A stretch of DNA of 64,000 bases from JAQBQB01 sp963736315. GTDB lineage: Bacteria; Gemmatimonadota; Gemmatimonadetes; Gemmatimonadales; Gemmatimonadaceae. Location of the stretch: contig CAVTOB010000003.1 of assembly GCA_963736315.1 (NCBI GenBank), forward strand, positions 62,001 to 126,000, written 5' to 3'. The notes under the pieces are model-generated. The model did no database searches. It saw only the letters and a program-made list of their open reading frames with translations, and was not told where the DNA came from. A program made the translations under genes and the position numbers. Below, one piece after another: positions 26,561-35,811 of this stretch. How positions within the stretch are numbered: position 1 is the first letter of the stretch; every line of letters starts with the position of its first letter.

Positions 26561-27723
26561 ATGGCAACCATGAGTAGATCAACCCTCTTCATCAGCTGCC
26601 TAGTCGCCGCCGCCTGCGCCAGACCTTTGCCACTCGTGCAGGCGCCGCCGCACGTCGACACCGTCTTGCCGCGTGCGAATCGGCCGCCGGCGTCCAGATC
26701 CAGCTCGACTCCGCCAACAACGAGGTCGTGCTGAGCGTGAGCGGCATCCGACTCGACTCAGCGATGGCCTACGGTCAGGCTCACGCGCAAACGAACATCG
26801 CGTTCGTGTGGCCGTTCCACGGCTGGGCGCGCGGCTACCGCATCGACGTCGTCGACTCGGCGGGAGGCGTCCTTCCGCGAAACGTGCTGCACCACGCTGG
26901 CATCGTGAACCTCAGCCGCCGCCAGCTCGCCTACCCGATGGCGGAACGCCTGCTCGCGGCCGCTCACGAAACGCCGTCCGTCATGCTCCCCGGTTCGATG
27001 GGCGTTCCGCTCGAGCCGGATCAGCACATGGTGCTCTACTACATGCTCGTGAATCCGACGGCCCGCGCGATGAGCGGCGTCACGCTGCGAATCTCGATCG
27101 CGTGGACGCCCGACCGCGCCGACGGAGCGAGGCCGCGCGATGTGTTCCCCCTGTATCTCGACGCCAACCCGGCGATCGGGCGATATGAGCTTCCGCCCGG
27201 CGTATCGACGACGAGCGCGGAATTCTCGCTTCCGGTTGGGGGAAACGTCCGCGCCCTCGGCGGACACGCCCACGACTATGCCGTCGAGCTTCGACTCGAG
27301 GACGCTGTCACGAACAAGGTGCTCGTGCGCCTCACCACAACGCGCGATGCGGCTGGGCATATCATGAGCATCAGCACCGATCGGTTCGTGTTCACGCGGA
27401 GGGGGCTGCACCTCGACGCGAACCGGCGTTATCGGGTTGTGGCTCTCTACGACAACCCAACCTGCGCGCCGATCCCACGGGGCGGAATGGCGTTCATGAT
27501 CGGCCCGTTCACGCCCGATGACGTTCGGCGCTGGCCCGCGATCGATCCGACCGATCCGGTCTTTCAGCAGGACTACGCTGACCTCATGAAGCCCGCCGCC
27601 GACATCACGCAACAGCACGACATGGTGGGGATGTTGGGAATGGAGAGCACGCCAGGAGCGAGCGACGACGCCTCGAGCGTCAAGCGAGCGTCATGCGGAC
27701 GGTCCAAGAAGACGGGAACCTAG
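26561..27723 (+). CDS. Lipoprotein with Nod19/copper-monooxygenase-like beta domain (frameshifted near 26670)
   Basis: The start region gives a lipoprotein signal (STLFISCLVAAAC) from ATG 26561, with GGGAGA upstream. Near 26665-26690 the frame must shift, because the coding frame from GVQIQLDSANNEVVLSVSG onward is different and stays open to 27723. The main domain is beta-rich with histidine pairs: FHGWARGYRIDVVDS, VLHHAGIVNLSRRQLAYPM, LGGHAHDYAVELRLED and VALYDNPTC. The pattern is like plant SURNod19 proteins and copper-dependent monooxygenase-type jelly rolls, but the family is not certain. It lies next to the permuted multicopper oxidase, convergent with it. Confidence 0.6.
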
Positions 27724-27830
27724 CTCGCGTTGATTTTGGCCCCTGCCACTTTTTTCGGATGCCACCCCACAAAACGCCTCGTCGATGCGGGGCCCGCGGC
27801 GGCTACCGCGGCGTAGCTCCGTCGACCTCC

Positions 27831-29738
27831 TTACTCGACGCGGATCGGCACTCGTGCCAACAGCGCTCCTCTTGGCCCCGCCCCGCGGATCTCGATTCGC
27901 ATCGTGCCGCGCTGCGACGCCGTGTACGAGTAATCGTACGTCTCGCCCATTGAAATGAGCTGACTCGCTCTGCTCGGCACGCGACCCGCGGGTGGGAGAT
28001 CGGCGCCGTCCTTCGCCACGAGCGTCCACCGCACGATCATCGTGTCAGGTGCGTTGCGAAACAAGCTGTCGGGGCGAGCCGTGAGAGTGACCGTGGCGTT
28101 CGGGTTCGTGAGCGCCAGGCTCATGAACCGCAGCAGCACGGGGCGCCCGGCGCGGATTACGATCGTGTCGGGATTCATCGAGCCGTTCACGTCGAGCGGG
28201 CTCGTACCTGGCGCGCCATGGTTGCGCGAACCCTTGAAGAAGAATTCGTGCTCGTCCGGCCGCGGGCCCGGTGGGCTCGCCCCGTCGCGCACGATCAGCG
28301 CGCCGACCAACCCAGCGGTCTGCTGAACGACGTCGTCGACGTGCGAGTGGTACATGAACGTGCCTGAGCGCGGCGGCGTGAGGCGGGCCTCGAACGAGTC
28401 CCCGGGAGCGATGATCGGCGCCAGATGCGTCGGCGCGCCGCTCAGCCCCGCGACGCCATCGTAGTAGCTCTCGATTTCGAGGCCGTGCCAGTGGACCGAC
28501 GTGGGCTCCGTGAGGTGGTTCACGACCATGATCGAAACGGGCTGGTTGCGCGTGAGATAGAGCGTGGGGCTGAACGGCACGCGCGAACCGACGCGGCGCC
28601 CGTTCTCATGAATCTCGAAGCGCAATTGCGGCCGCCGATCAGGAAACTCAGAATCGCGCACGGCCACGAGCCGGATCCGGCGCTGTGGGCGCGACTCGGC
28701 GGCGAGGGGCACGGCGGGATTCGGCGCGACGTTGATGCCGAGGACGAGGCCGGTCATTCCCGTGAGCGCGTGGTTGTGCGGGTCCGCCGGCTTCGGATCC
28801 GCCGAATCGGGCTTGGGTGGCAGCAAATGAATGGCGAAGTGGCAATGGAAGAGCCAATTGCCGGCCCGCTCGGGCACCCACGTCATCGACATCGCCGAGT
28901 AGGGGGACATGCGCTCGGTGACGACCATGTTGCCGCGGTCCGGTGCGCCGTCGCGCGCCACATTGCGTCCCGTGAAATCGTCCAGCCGATAGTAGAATCC
29001 ATGCAGGTGCATCGGATGGAAGTCGGCCGACGCATTGATCACGCGCCAATGCACCGTGTCGCCGACGCGTGCGTCGACGCGCTCGGTGTTTGGCCATGAG
29101 CGTCCGTTGATGGTGAACGACATGCGGCCGGCGGCCGAAACGATCACGGCGGCCGAGTCGCCCACGGCCTTGAGCGTCGAGTCGGGGACCATCATGATCA
29201 TGAAGATCCGATCGCGCGGCCGAGCCACGCCGGCGGTGTCGACGACGATCGCCCCGCCGAGCGCGCCGTCCATGCGCAGCTGCGTGGCGGCGCGGGACGA
29301 GTCGGTCGCCCGATAGAGGTAGTTCCCCGGTTCGTCAGCCTTGACCGCGATCTCCCCCGAGGCTCCGGCGGCGAGCACGATCGAGTCATCGGCGATGGGC
29401 GAGGTCGGGAGAAAGAACGTGATGCGCCGGCCCAGCGTGTTGCGGACGCGCACCTTGATCTCCGTGCCCGCGCTCACTCGAACGAGCGGGCCGGGAATGG
29501 TTGGCGCCTTGCCCTCCTCGGCGAACGCGTCGACGCGCGATCCGGGAATGGCGCCACCTTCGTGGTGCCAGCGGCTCTCCACTATCTCGAGGGAGAGAGA
29601 CAGCACTCCGTTCGAGAGTTTACCGGCGGGGGAGGTGTTCGGATTGGGGTTGAGGAGCGGCGAAGCGGCGGCGTGGAACGATGAGGCACCTGCAACGAGA
29701 ACCGTCAGTGCCGTCGTCGGCACTAGCGCGAGTCTCAC
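27831..29738 (-). CDS. Multicopper oxidase with permuted order of copper motifs
   Basis: 635 residues from a GTG at 29738 with GGAG six bases upstream. A signal sequence ends near FHAAA. Copper motifs are complete but in an unusual order. HPMHLHG (241-247) and HCHFAIH with the T1 Cys (298-304), which normally end a multicopper oxidase, come first. HWHG (416-419) and YHSH (463-466), which normally come first, lie in the second half. So the C-terminal-type domain precedes the N-terminal-type domain, a circular permutation. Its substrate is unknown. The ORF could begin at 29780, but that start has no ribosome site. Confidence 0.85.
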   Translation of the reverse strand: MRLALVPTTALTVLVAGASSFHAAASPLLNPNPNTSPAGKLSNGVLSLSLEIVESRWHHEGGAIPGSRVDAFAEEGKAPTIPGPLVRVSAGTEIKVRVRNTLGRRITFFLPTSPIADDSIVLAAGASGEIAVKADEPGNYLYRATDSSRAATQLRMDGALGGAIVVDTAGVARPRDRIFMIMMVPDSTLKAVGDSAAVIVSAAGRMSFTINGRSWPNTERVDARVGDTVHWRVINASADFHPMHLHGFYYRLDDFTGRNVARDGAPDRGNMVVTERMSPYSAMSMTWVPERAGNWLFHCHFAIHLLPPKPDSADPKPADPHNHALTGMTGLVLGINVAPNPAVPLAAESRPQRRIRLVAVRDSEFPDRRPQLRFEIHENGRRVGSRVPFSPTLYLTRNQPVSIMVVNHLTEPTSVHWHGLEIESYYDGVAGLSGAPTHLAPIIAPGDSFEARLTPPRSGTFMYHSHVDDVVQQTAGLVGALIVRDGASPPGPRPDEHEFFFKGSRNHGAPGTSPLDVNGSMNPDTIVIRAGRPVLLRFMSLALTNPNATVTLTARPDSLFRNAPDTMIVRWTLVAKDGADLPPAGRVPSRASQLISMGETYDYSYTASQRGTMRIEIRGAGPRGALLARVPIRVE

Positions 29739-29840
29739 GGAGGGCTCCGGTCGGTGGGTGGGGTTGTAGAAGATGGACACGCCTTCGACGCCGCGATAGG
29801 GTCGGGCGCCTGTGCTTCGCCGCGGCGTTTTCGGTGCTCG

Positions 29841-32561
29841 TCACGCACTCCGCAGCGCAACCGCGGGATCGACTCGCGCCGCCCGAGCCGTGGGCACAGT
29901 CGTCGCCAATATCGAAACGACTAGAACGACCAGCAACACCGCGCCGAGGATCAGCGGATCGTACGGGGACGTTTGAAAGAGCATCGGCCCGACGATTCTG
30001 CCGCCCGCCAACGTCGCCGCCAGCCCGAGCGCGCTACCGATCGCAACGACGACGAACGCGCGGCGCAACACGAGGCGGGCGACGTTGCCGCGCGACGCAC
30101 CGAGGGCGAGCCGAACGCCGAGCTCGTGGTGCCGCTGCGCGACGTCGTAGGCCAGCACTCCGTACAAACCAACGGACGCAAGCACGACGGCAAGGGCGCC
30201 GAAGATGCCGAACATGATCGCCCCCATTTGCCACGATCGCATTCTCGGCGCGACGACGTCCGAGAGCGGTTCCACCGATACATATGGTAGCGCCGGCGCC
30301 GCCACCTGAAGCCGTCGTTGGAGCTGCGCCTGAAGCATGGTCGAATTCCGCGCCGGCCTCACATACAGCACGTTCGGCGGCCCCTCCGACGTGAGCTGAT
30401 CGAGGGGAGCGTAGAACTGCACCGCGTCGTCCTCGATGATTCCGAATCGCTTCGTGTTTTCCGCGACTCCCACCACGCGGGCGCAAGGCATCGAGTCCGC
30501 GTCGATTTTCGCGCACTTTCCGATCGCGCTCTCGCCCGGCCACCACAGCCGCGCCGCCGTCTCGTTGACGATGATGACGGGCTCGCCGCCGGCGGCGTCG
30601 TCGTCGGTGAACGAGCGTCCGGCGACAAGCCGCGTTCCCATCGTCGTGAAGAACCGCGCCGTCACCGTGTTGACGTACGGGCCTCCTTCTCGGGTGACGG
30701 GCACGGAGTCCCGCCCCGGCAGAATGACGCGCGTGCCGCTGCTCGACTCGAACGGCATCGACGACGACAGCGCGGCGCTCTCGACGCCCGGTGTTCCAGC
30801 GGCGGCGCGGAGCAGTTGCTCGTACATCGCGCGGCGTTCCACGTCCGTGTACGTCCGCCCCGCCGTCGCGATCGTTGCTCGGTACACGCGGTCAGGCTCG
30901 AGGCCCAACCGGACACCCTCCACTCGACGCAGGCTGACCACGAACAGCCCGGTGCCGGCCAGAAGAATCACCGTGAGGCTCGCCTGGAGCACGAGAAGCG
31001 AGATCCGCGCGCGCGAGGATCGCCCGCCGCCTTCGCGCGCTCCGCTTCGCAACCAGCCGGTCAAGTCGAGCCGAGTGGTTTGAAGCGCGGGCAAGAGACC
31101 TGTCGCCAGTCCGGCCATCGTCGAGATCAACGCGGTGAACACGAGCACCCGCTTGTCCACCAGAGACTCGTCGCCAAGTCCGAACCGTACGAGTCCGCGA
31201 CTCGCGACCTCGCCGCCCGCGTACGCGATCGCCAGCGCCGCCAGTCCGCCAAGCAGCGCGAGCAGCATGCTGTCGAGCGCGAGCTGCCGCAGCAGCCGGC
31301 GGCGCGCCACGCCGAGCGCCAGGCGGAGCGCGATCTCTCGGCGCCGCTGAATCGTTCGCGCGAGCTGCAGGTTGGCGACGTTCGCACAAGCGAGGACGAA
31401 CACGAGAAACGCGACCGCGCCGAGCAGTAGAGACACGCGAGCCTCGGGGGTGCTTCCGCGCGCGTCGCGTGGCAACGCCGAAACGAGCGCGATGCCCGGC
31501 TGCTCGCTCTCGACCTTTTTGGACGAGGTGCCGTCCGACAAATAGCCGGCGCGGACCGCGGCGCCTCCCAACTGGGCGGCCCTCTCGATCGCCGATCCCC
31601 TCCCGAGACGCGCCACGCCGAAGAGAAAGAACGACTCGCGCCGCTCTCTCCATCCAGCAAGATCCTGTGCCGACACGCCGGCGGTGAGCGGAATCCAGAG
31701 GTCCACCGGCACTCGCGTGACTCCCGTGAAGCCGGCCGGGGCGACACCGACGATGCGAAATGGTTTTCCAGCCAGCTCGATCGTCTGTTCGATCACTCGC
31801 GGATCGCCGCCGAACTCGCTCTTCCAGAACGCATGGCTCAGGACGACCACGTCCGCGCCAGGCGCTTCGTCCGCTTCGGCGTCCGCGTAGAATCGGCCGA
31901 CCGCCGGGCGCGTGCCCAGCGTGGCGAAGTAGCCACCCGTCGTCGCCACGCCGCGAGCGAGACGCGCCTGCAATCCGCTGCGGAGCGTGAGGGTGCGCGA
32001 CCGGTACGCCGCGACTCGCTCGAAGGCGCCGGCGCGCGCGAGATCGGCGTAGATGGGATACGACAGCGCCGCCTGCGTGTCGCGCACCGCGGGCTCGCCT
32101 GGCCCGGAGAATGTGCGCGTCAACGACGGAACGACGACCGTCGCCGGATCGACCACGCCGGCGGGCGGCTGGAGCAGGAGCCGGTCGATGACGCCGAACA
32201 TCGTGGCATTCGCGCCGATGCCGAGGGCCAGCGTGATGGTCGCGGCCGCGGCGAATCCCGGCGACCGTCGCAGTTGCCGGACCGCGTAGCGGGCGTCGCC
32301 GGCGAACGAGTCGAACCAATCGGTCCAGTGCATGCGTCTCTCCCGTACATGGGCGGCGTGAATCAAAGCACGCGTGGCACCCTGCGGTCCGAATCGGCGA
32401 CGTGCCTCGGCCCGCGCGGCGTCGGCGGACATGCCCCGCTCGATGAGCCGGTGCGCGCTCAATTCGATGTGATGCTCGACCTCGGCCTCGACGTCGCCGG
32501 CGATCTTCGCCTTCCGCGTCCGCATCCGCGCCAACGCGCGCCGGAGCACCGCGGGCATCAT
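29841..32561 (-). CDS. ADOP-type ABC transporter permease with N-terminal prefix domain
   Basis: 906 residues. The first 70 or so residues are a helical prefix (AEVEHHIELSAHRLIERGMS, AEARRRFGPQGATRAL) found in permeases paired with PadR regulators. Then follow the first helix (RRSPGFAAAATITLALGIG), a MacB-like periplasmic core, an FtsX block (RREIALRLALGVARRRLLRQ), a second core and a final FtsX block (HELGVRLALGASRGNVARL) ending ARVDPAVALRSA. It starts at the ATG that overlaps the PadR stop as ATGA, so expression is coupled to the regulator. The cargo is unknown. Confidence 0.92.
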   Translation of the reverse strand: MMPAVLRRALARMRTRKAKIAGDVEAEVEHHIELSAHRLIERGMSADAARAEARRRFGPQGATRALIHAAHVRERRMHWTDWFDSFAGDARYAVRQLRRSPGFAAAATITLALGIGANATMFGVIDRLLLQPPAGVVDPATVVVPSLTRTFSGPGEPAVRDTQAALSYPIYADLARAGAFERVAAYRSRTLTLRSGLQARLARGVATTGGYFATLGTRPAVGRFYADAEADEAPGADVVVLSHAFWKSEFGGDPRVIEQTIELAGKPFRIVGVAPAGFTGVTRVPVDLWIPLTAGVSAQDLAGWRERRESFFLFGVARLGRGSAIERAAQLGGAAVRAGYLSDGTSSKKVESEQPGIALVSALPRDARGSTPEARVSLLLGAVAFLVFVLACANVANLQLARTIQRRREIALRLALGVARRRLLRQLALDSMLLALLGGLAALAIAYAGGEVASRGLVRFGLGDESLVDKRVLVFTALISTMAGLATGLLPALQTTRLDLTGWLRSGAREGGGRSSRARISLLVLQASLTVILLAGTGLFVVSLRRVEGVRLGLEPDRVYRATIATAGRTYTDVERRAMYEQLLRAAAGTPGVESAALSSSMPFESSSGTRVILPGRDSVPVTREGGPYVNTVTARFFTTMGTRLVAGRSFTDDDAAGGEPVIIVNETAARLWWPGESAIGKCAKIDADSMPCARVVGVAENTKRFGIIEDDAVQFYAPLDQLTSEGPPNVLYVRPARNSTMLQAQLQRRLQVAAPALPYVSVEPLSDVVAPRMRSWQMGAIMFGIFGALAVVLASVGLYGVLAYDVAQRHHELGVRLALGASRGNVARLVLRRAFVVVAIGSALGLAATLAGGRIVGPMLFQTSPYDPLILGAVLLVVLVVSILATTVPTARAARVDPAVALRSA

Positions 32562-32914
32562 CTCGCCGCGCGCCCCGCGACGCTCGTCGTCAGCAGTCCG
32601 GTCACGACGCGCGAGTACCTGATCCACTTTTTCGTCTCGGCGCGGAGGTGCGCCCTGCCCGCGGCCGTGCATTCGTAGTAGCGCGCGCGGCGAGCGTTCT
32701 CGGTCACGCCCCACCGCGCCTCGACGAGGCCGCGAGCTTCCATGCGATACAGAGCGTGATAGATGGCCGAGTCGTCGAGCTCCAACGCTTCGCGGGATTG
32801 GTCCTCGATCCACGCGAAGATCTCGAAGCCGTGCAGCGCACCCCAGCTGAGCGCGCGGAGGACGAGGACGTCGAGTGTTCCCTTCCCGACGGAGACGCTT
32901 TCGGTGGCGGCCAT
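32558..32914 (-). CDS. PadR family transcriptional regulator
   Basis: 118 residues. A winged-helix N-terminus of the PadR type (VGKGTLDVLVLRALSWGALH, FEIFAWIEDQ, DDSAIYHALYRMEARGLVEA) with the beta-wing RRARYYECTAAGRAHL and a C-terminal dimer helix. ATG 32914 is chosen over a TTG at 32947. Its stop codon overlaps the start of the ADOP permease (ATGA). PadR proteins usually repress their own operon and respond to a small ligand. A perfect 6-bp inverted repeat just upstream (32923-32946) is a candidate operator. Confidence 0.9.
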   Translation of the reverse strand: MAATESVSVGKGTLDVLVLRALSWGALHGFEIFAWIEDQSREALELDDSAIYHALYRMEARGLVEARWGVTENARRARYYECTAAGRAHLRAETKKWIRYSRVVTGLLTTSVAGRAAR

Positions 32915-32922
32915 GGCTTGTC

Positions 32923-32946
32923 TGAGAGTTTCAGTAGACGCTCTCA
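32923..32946 (-). promoter_or_regulatory. Candidate PadR operator (inverted repeat)
   Basis: TGAGAG and CTCTCA, perfect 6-bp arms with a 12-base spacer, end 9 bases upstream of the PadR start codon at 32914. Position fits autoregulation. The arms do not match the ATGT-ACAT core of classic PadR sites. Confidence 0.35.
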
Positions 32947-32987
32947 AACTATGCCGCGTCTCCGCTTCACGGAAGCGCGGAGCCCGT

Positions 32988-33250
32988 TTATTTGTCGGCT
33001 CCTTTCTTATGGATCGACGTCACCACGAGGGGTGCGGTCCACCGAAACGGTCCCCACTCGATCGAGAGCGCTCCGCGCCGCGCACGCGCGGGAATCGGTC
33101 GACGGCGTCGATGGTCAGCGTGTTGCCGCGGCGCAGGACGTTCTCGACGGAAATCGTGTCGTCGCCGAGTCGGGTGATGAATCCGTAGCGTTCGGCGGGC
33201 TGGGTCGAGCAGGCGGCGAGCGCGCAGCAAGCGAAGAGAACTCGTCTCAT
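32988..33250 (-). CDS. Small lipoprotein of unknown function (frameshifted near 33085)
   Basis: From ATG 33250 the protein begins MRRVLFACCALAACSTQPAE, a lipoprotein signal. It continues RYGFITRLGDDTISVENVLR and GNTLTIDAVDRFPRV, then near 33085 the frame slips. The next frame supplies ALSIEWGPFRWTAPLVVTSI and ends HKKGADK at 32988, which reads as the natural end of the same small protein. About 87 residues in all. No motif or family is recognised. It lies upstream of the PadR gene on the same strand. Confidence 0.5.
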
Positions 33251-33396
33251 GGATCCACGTTCCGGCGACAGGCCGCGACGCGCAAGGCGCTCGACGGTCA
33301 ACCCGTGTAATGAATGCGTCAGGTATTTGGTCGCCCGCGGTAGATTCATCGGGCATGCGATGAGACGATGACGCCCTCTGGAAGGGAGATCCTACA

Positions 33397-33780
33397 ATGG
33401 ACGACATGGGAACGTTCAGAACCGATGTCGAAATCGAGAATCCCGCCAGACCCGGAGCACGCCGAACCATCGCGAACGCCCTCGTCGACACGGGTGCAGA
33501 GCTGTCGTGGTTTCCTCGCACGGTTCTCGAGGAGCTCGGTGTCGAGCGACTCAAGCTCTGGCACTTCAGGCAGGCCGACGGCACTGTCCTGGCTCGATGG
33601 ACAGGTGCTGTCCGCCTCGGCGTCGCAGACGTCTGGACTGTCGACGAGGTCGTGTTCGGCGAGGCGCGGGATCTCGTACTGCTTGGGGCGAGGTCGCTCG
33701 AGGGATTGAACCTGCGCGTAGACCCAGCGACGAAGCGTCTGGTGGACGCCGGACCCGCGCCCGCGGCGGCCGCGGCGTAG
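33397..33780 (+). CDS. Retropepsin-like aspartic protease domain protein (paralogue of 9703)
   Basis: 127 residues, the same length as the paralogue at 9703-10086. It has the catalytic DTGAELSWFP motif and the trailing LVLLGARSLEGLNLRVD element, then an Ala-rich tail. Clan AA aspartic proteases of this size act as homodimers, each chain giving one Asp. The start MDDMGTFRTDVEIEN follows GGGAG by eight bases. Unlike its paralogue, it has no TTGACT/TATGCT cassette in front. No target is evident from the neighbours. Confidence 0.8.
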   Translation: MDDMGTFRTDVEIENPARPGARRTIANALVDTGAELSWFPRTVLEELGVERLKLWHFRQADGTVLARWTGAVRLGVADVWTVDEVVFGEARDLVLLGARSLEGLNLRVDPATKRLVDAGPAPAAAAA

Positions 33781-33939
33781 CTCTGTCGAAAGAAAGAGGG
33801 AAGGAGCGTGCGCGCGTTCGTTGACGGAAACCAACGCTCCCCCTAAGCTCTGCCGCTGGATGCAGCTCGCGACGAGGTGAGCCTGCGCGGCGCCCCGTGA
33901 CGCCTCGAACGCGACAGACCGGCCGAGGTATTTGGTCTC

Positions 33940-35136
33940 ATGCAGCCAGTCCTACGAACTGCCGTCACGCTGCTGTTGACGACGACAACAACACTGCTTC
34001 CGGCCCAGGGCTCGGGATATTCCACCGGCGGGACCGAGCTCTCTCCGCGGGTCTCGAGCTCTTACCTCTCCGCGTCGCTGAGGGAAGCGTCACGCGAGAC
34101 TCGCTGGCTGCAATTCGTCGTTCTCTGGCGGGGGCAATCGGGCTGGAGTAGCGGCCGGCGGGGACTCGACACCGCGACGCTGCGGCGAGCCCAGACCGAG
34201 TACAATACGGCCCGCAAGGCGGCGTTGGCGCGAGATGGCCTGTTCGTTGGCGGGCAGTCCGGTGGCGTGGCATACACGGCTGAAGCGGACTCCGCTCGCA
34301 GGACGCTGACGGTTCTCGGTCAGCGTTTCTCGATCCCGCGCAGCGACTCGGCGCTCATCGTCATGGTCGATCGCATCGACGGCGTTGGCGGCGATCCAAT
34401 TGTCACGGCAACGACAGTCGTCGAGTCGCGCCTACCTGATGTTCCGGCCGAGCGGACGTGGACCTCTGGCGATACCACGTTCATCGTCCGTCCGCGCGGC
34501 CGTGAAGCCGGAAGCGATCGCGCGAACATTGAGGCTGTCCTCGGGCGAGATTCCACCATCGCCGCGTTCTTGCGCGTCGGAACGCTCGGCGGGCCGACGG
34601 ACGTGCTTGTCCCAAATTCTCCGCGAACCGTGACGTTGGCATCGCCAGCCGAGTTTCAACCGGACCTCGCAGCTGTGGACGGTCCGTTCGAGTGTAGCGG
34701 GCCCGAGGCCATCGGTCAGAATGCGATGGGACGCCAGTTGGTCGGCGCGGACGCGCTCTCATACACTGCATCGTTTCCGAGCAAATCGGACACGAAGGCA
34801 ACGGTCGTGGTCATCGTCGACCCGGCGGGGGGAATCATTCGATACGCGGAGCGACGCGGTCCCCCGCTCCGCCCCGCCGCCAATCCTGGCAACAGCGACG
34901 CGCGGACTAGCGCGGACGCGTTGGCAGCCGTGCTGGCTGCCGTGCGATCCACGAACATTTCGATGGACTATCGCGCCGGCCGCGCGACCGTTGCCAACAC
35001 GGGCGGCGGACGGCCCGATGAACGGGTGTCAGGCCCGATCGACCTCGTGGGGTCGATGGAAAAACTCGGCAAGCCCCTCGATCGTGCGCAACGCGTTCTC
35101 GCGCAGTGCGCGGGAGGACTTAAGAGCCGACCTTGA
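33940..35136 (+). CDS. Secreted protein of unknown function
   Basis: 398 residues starting with a Thr-rich signal peptide (VTLLLTTTTTLLPAQ). No catalytic motif or family is recognised. Segments alternate between polar loops and beta-like stretches (for example SALIVMVDRIDGVGGDPIVT, TKATVVVIVDPAGGIIRYAE), and the C-terminus may be helical (ALAAVLAAVRSTNISMDYRA). It is probably periplasmic or extracellular. The last 17 bases overlap the end of the convergent DUF2911 gene. Confidence 0.7.
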   Translation: MQPVLRTAVTLLLTTTTTLLPAQGSGYSTGGTELSPRVSSSYLSASLREASRETRWLQFVVLWRGQSGWSSGRRGLDTATLRRAQTEYNTARKAALARDGLFVGGQSGGVAYTAEADSARRTLTVLGQRFSIPRSDSALIVMVDRIDGVGGDPIVTATTVVESRLPDVPAERTWTSGDTTFIVRPRGREAGSDRANIEAVLGRDSTIAAFLRVGTLGGPTDVLVPNSPRTVTLASPAEFQPDLAAVDGPFECSGPEAIGQNAMGRQLVGADALSYTASFPSKSDTKATVVVIVDPAGGIIRYAERRGPPLRPAANPGNSDARTSADALAAVLAAVRSTNISMDYRAGRATVANTGGGRPDERVSGPIDLVGSMEKLGKPLDRAQRVLAQCAGGLKSRP

Positions 35137-35662
35137 AAGGAATCGTCGCCACGGTGGTGCCCCACGCCACGTGGAGCTCAGGCTTCTTGGCGTCGATTGA
35201 GAATGTCACCTGTTCCGCCGGCGCGCTCGCCTTGGAGACCGTCATCGGCGCTCGGCCGATTTCGAGCTTCGGCAGGTACGGTATGCCCCATTGGCCTGGT
35301 GCCCCGAGTTTGCCGATGATCAACTGCCAGGTCTTCTCCCCCGGCTCCGTGTTGATCGTGTAGCTGCCGGGCTTGAGATGCAGCGCTCCAAAGGTGAGCG
35401 GCTTGTCGGTAGTGATGACCGTCGCCTCGTCGGCACCCGTACGCCACGGTTGGCCAACCGGCATCATTTGAGATTCCGGCCGCTTCTTCAAGAACGGACG
35501 ACCGTACTCGATCGAGACGGTCGCGCCGTTCACCATCCACGTGGTCTTCTCGTGCGGACTTCCGCCCTGTCCGACGCCCATCGAGACAGTCGTTTGCGCC
35601 GCGGCGATGGACGACACCGTGACGGACGCGAGGACGGCGAGAATCGAGCGTGAGACTTTCAT
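35120..35662 (-). CDS. Secreted DUF2911 domain protein
   Basis: 180 residues from ATG 35662, chosen because GGAG lies seven bases upstream and a signal peptide starts there (SILAVLASVTVSSIAAAQ). The body matches the DUF2911 pattern: VSIEYGRPFLKKR, QPWRTGADEATVITTDKPL, LKPGSYTINTEPGEKTWQLI, and the closing TFSIDAKKPELHVAWGTTVA. The family is common in Bacteroidota, Acidobacteriota and Gemmatimonadota and its function is unknown. The gene converges on the secreted protein at 33940, with a 17-base overlap. Confidence 0.85.
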   Translation of the reverse strand: MKVSRSILAVLASVTVSSIAAAQTTVSMGVGQGGSPHEKTTWMVNGATVSIEYGRPFLKKRPESQMMPVGQPWRTGADEATVITTDKPLTFGALHLKPGSYTINTEPGEKTWQLIIGKLGAPGQWGIPYLPKLEIGRAPMTVSKASAPAEQVTFSIDAKKPELHVAWGTTVATIPFKVGS

Positions 35663-35754
35663 GAGGAGCTCCGAAGAAGGCGGCAACCAGCGGCGCAAAG
35701 CGACCGCACAGTCCCGAAATCTATGGCAGAGGCAGCGAGCGGATTGGGTCAGCA

Positions 35755-35789
35755 AGAGCCCGACAGCACACAAGGTGTTGTCGGGCTCT
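35755..35789 (-). terminator. Hairpin terminator downstream of the Ig-like lipoprotein gene
   Basis: A 15-bp stem with a single G-T wobble (AGAGCCCGACAGCAC / GTGTTGTCGGGCTCT) and a 5-base loop, 22 bases after the stop of the gene at 35812-36885 on the minus strand. There is no T-run on either side. Confidence 0.5.
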
Positions 35790-35811
35790 CAGTTGCCCTC
35801 TCGGGCTTCGG

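Noticed and set aside
26530..26561. TTGACT, 18 bases, TATGCA in front of the Nod19-like gene
   Set aside because: It resembles the promoter cassette, but the -10 runs into the start codon, and the hairpin is missing.
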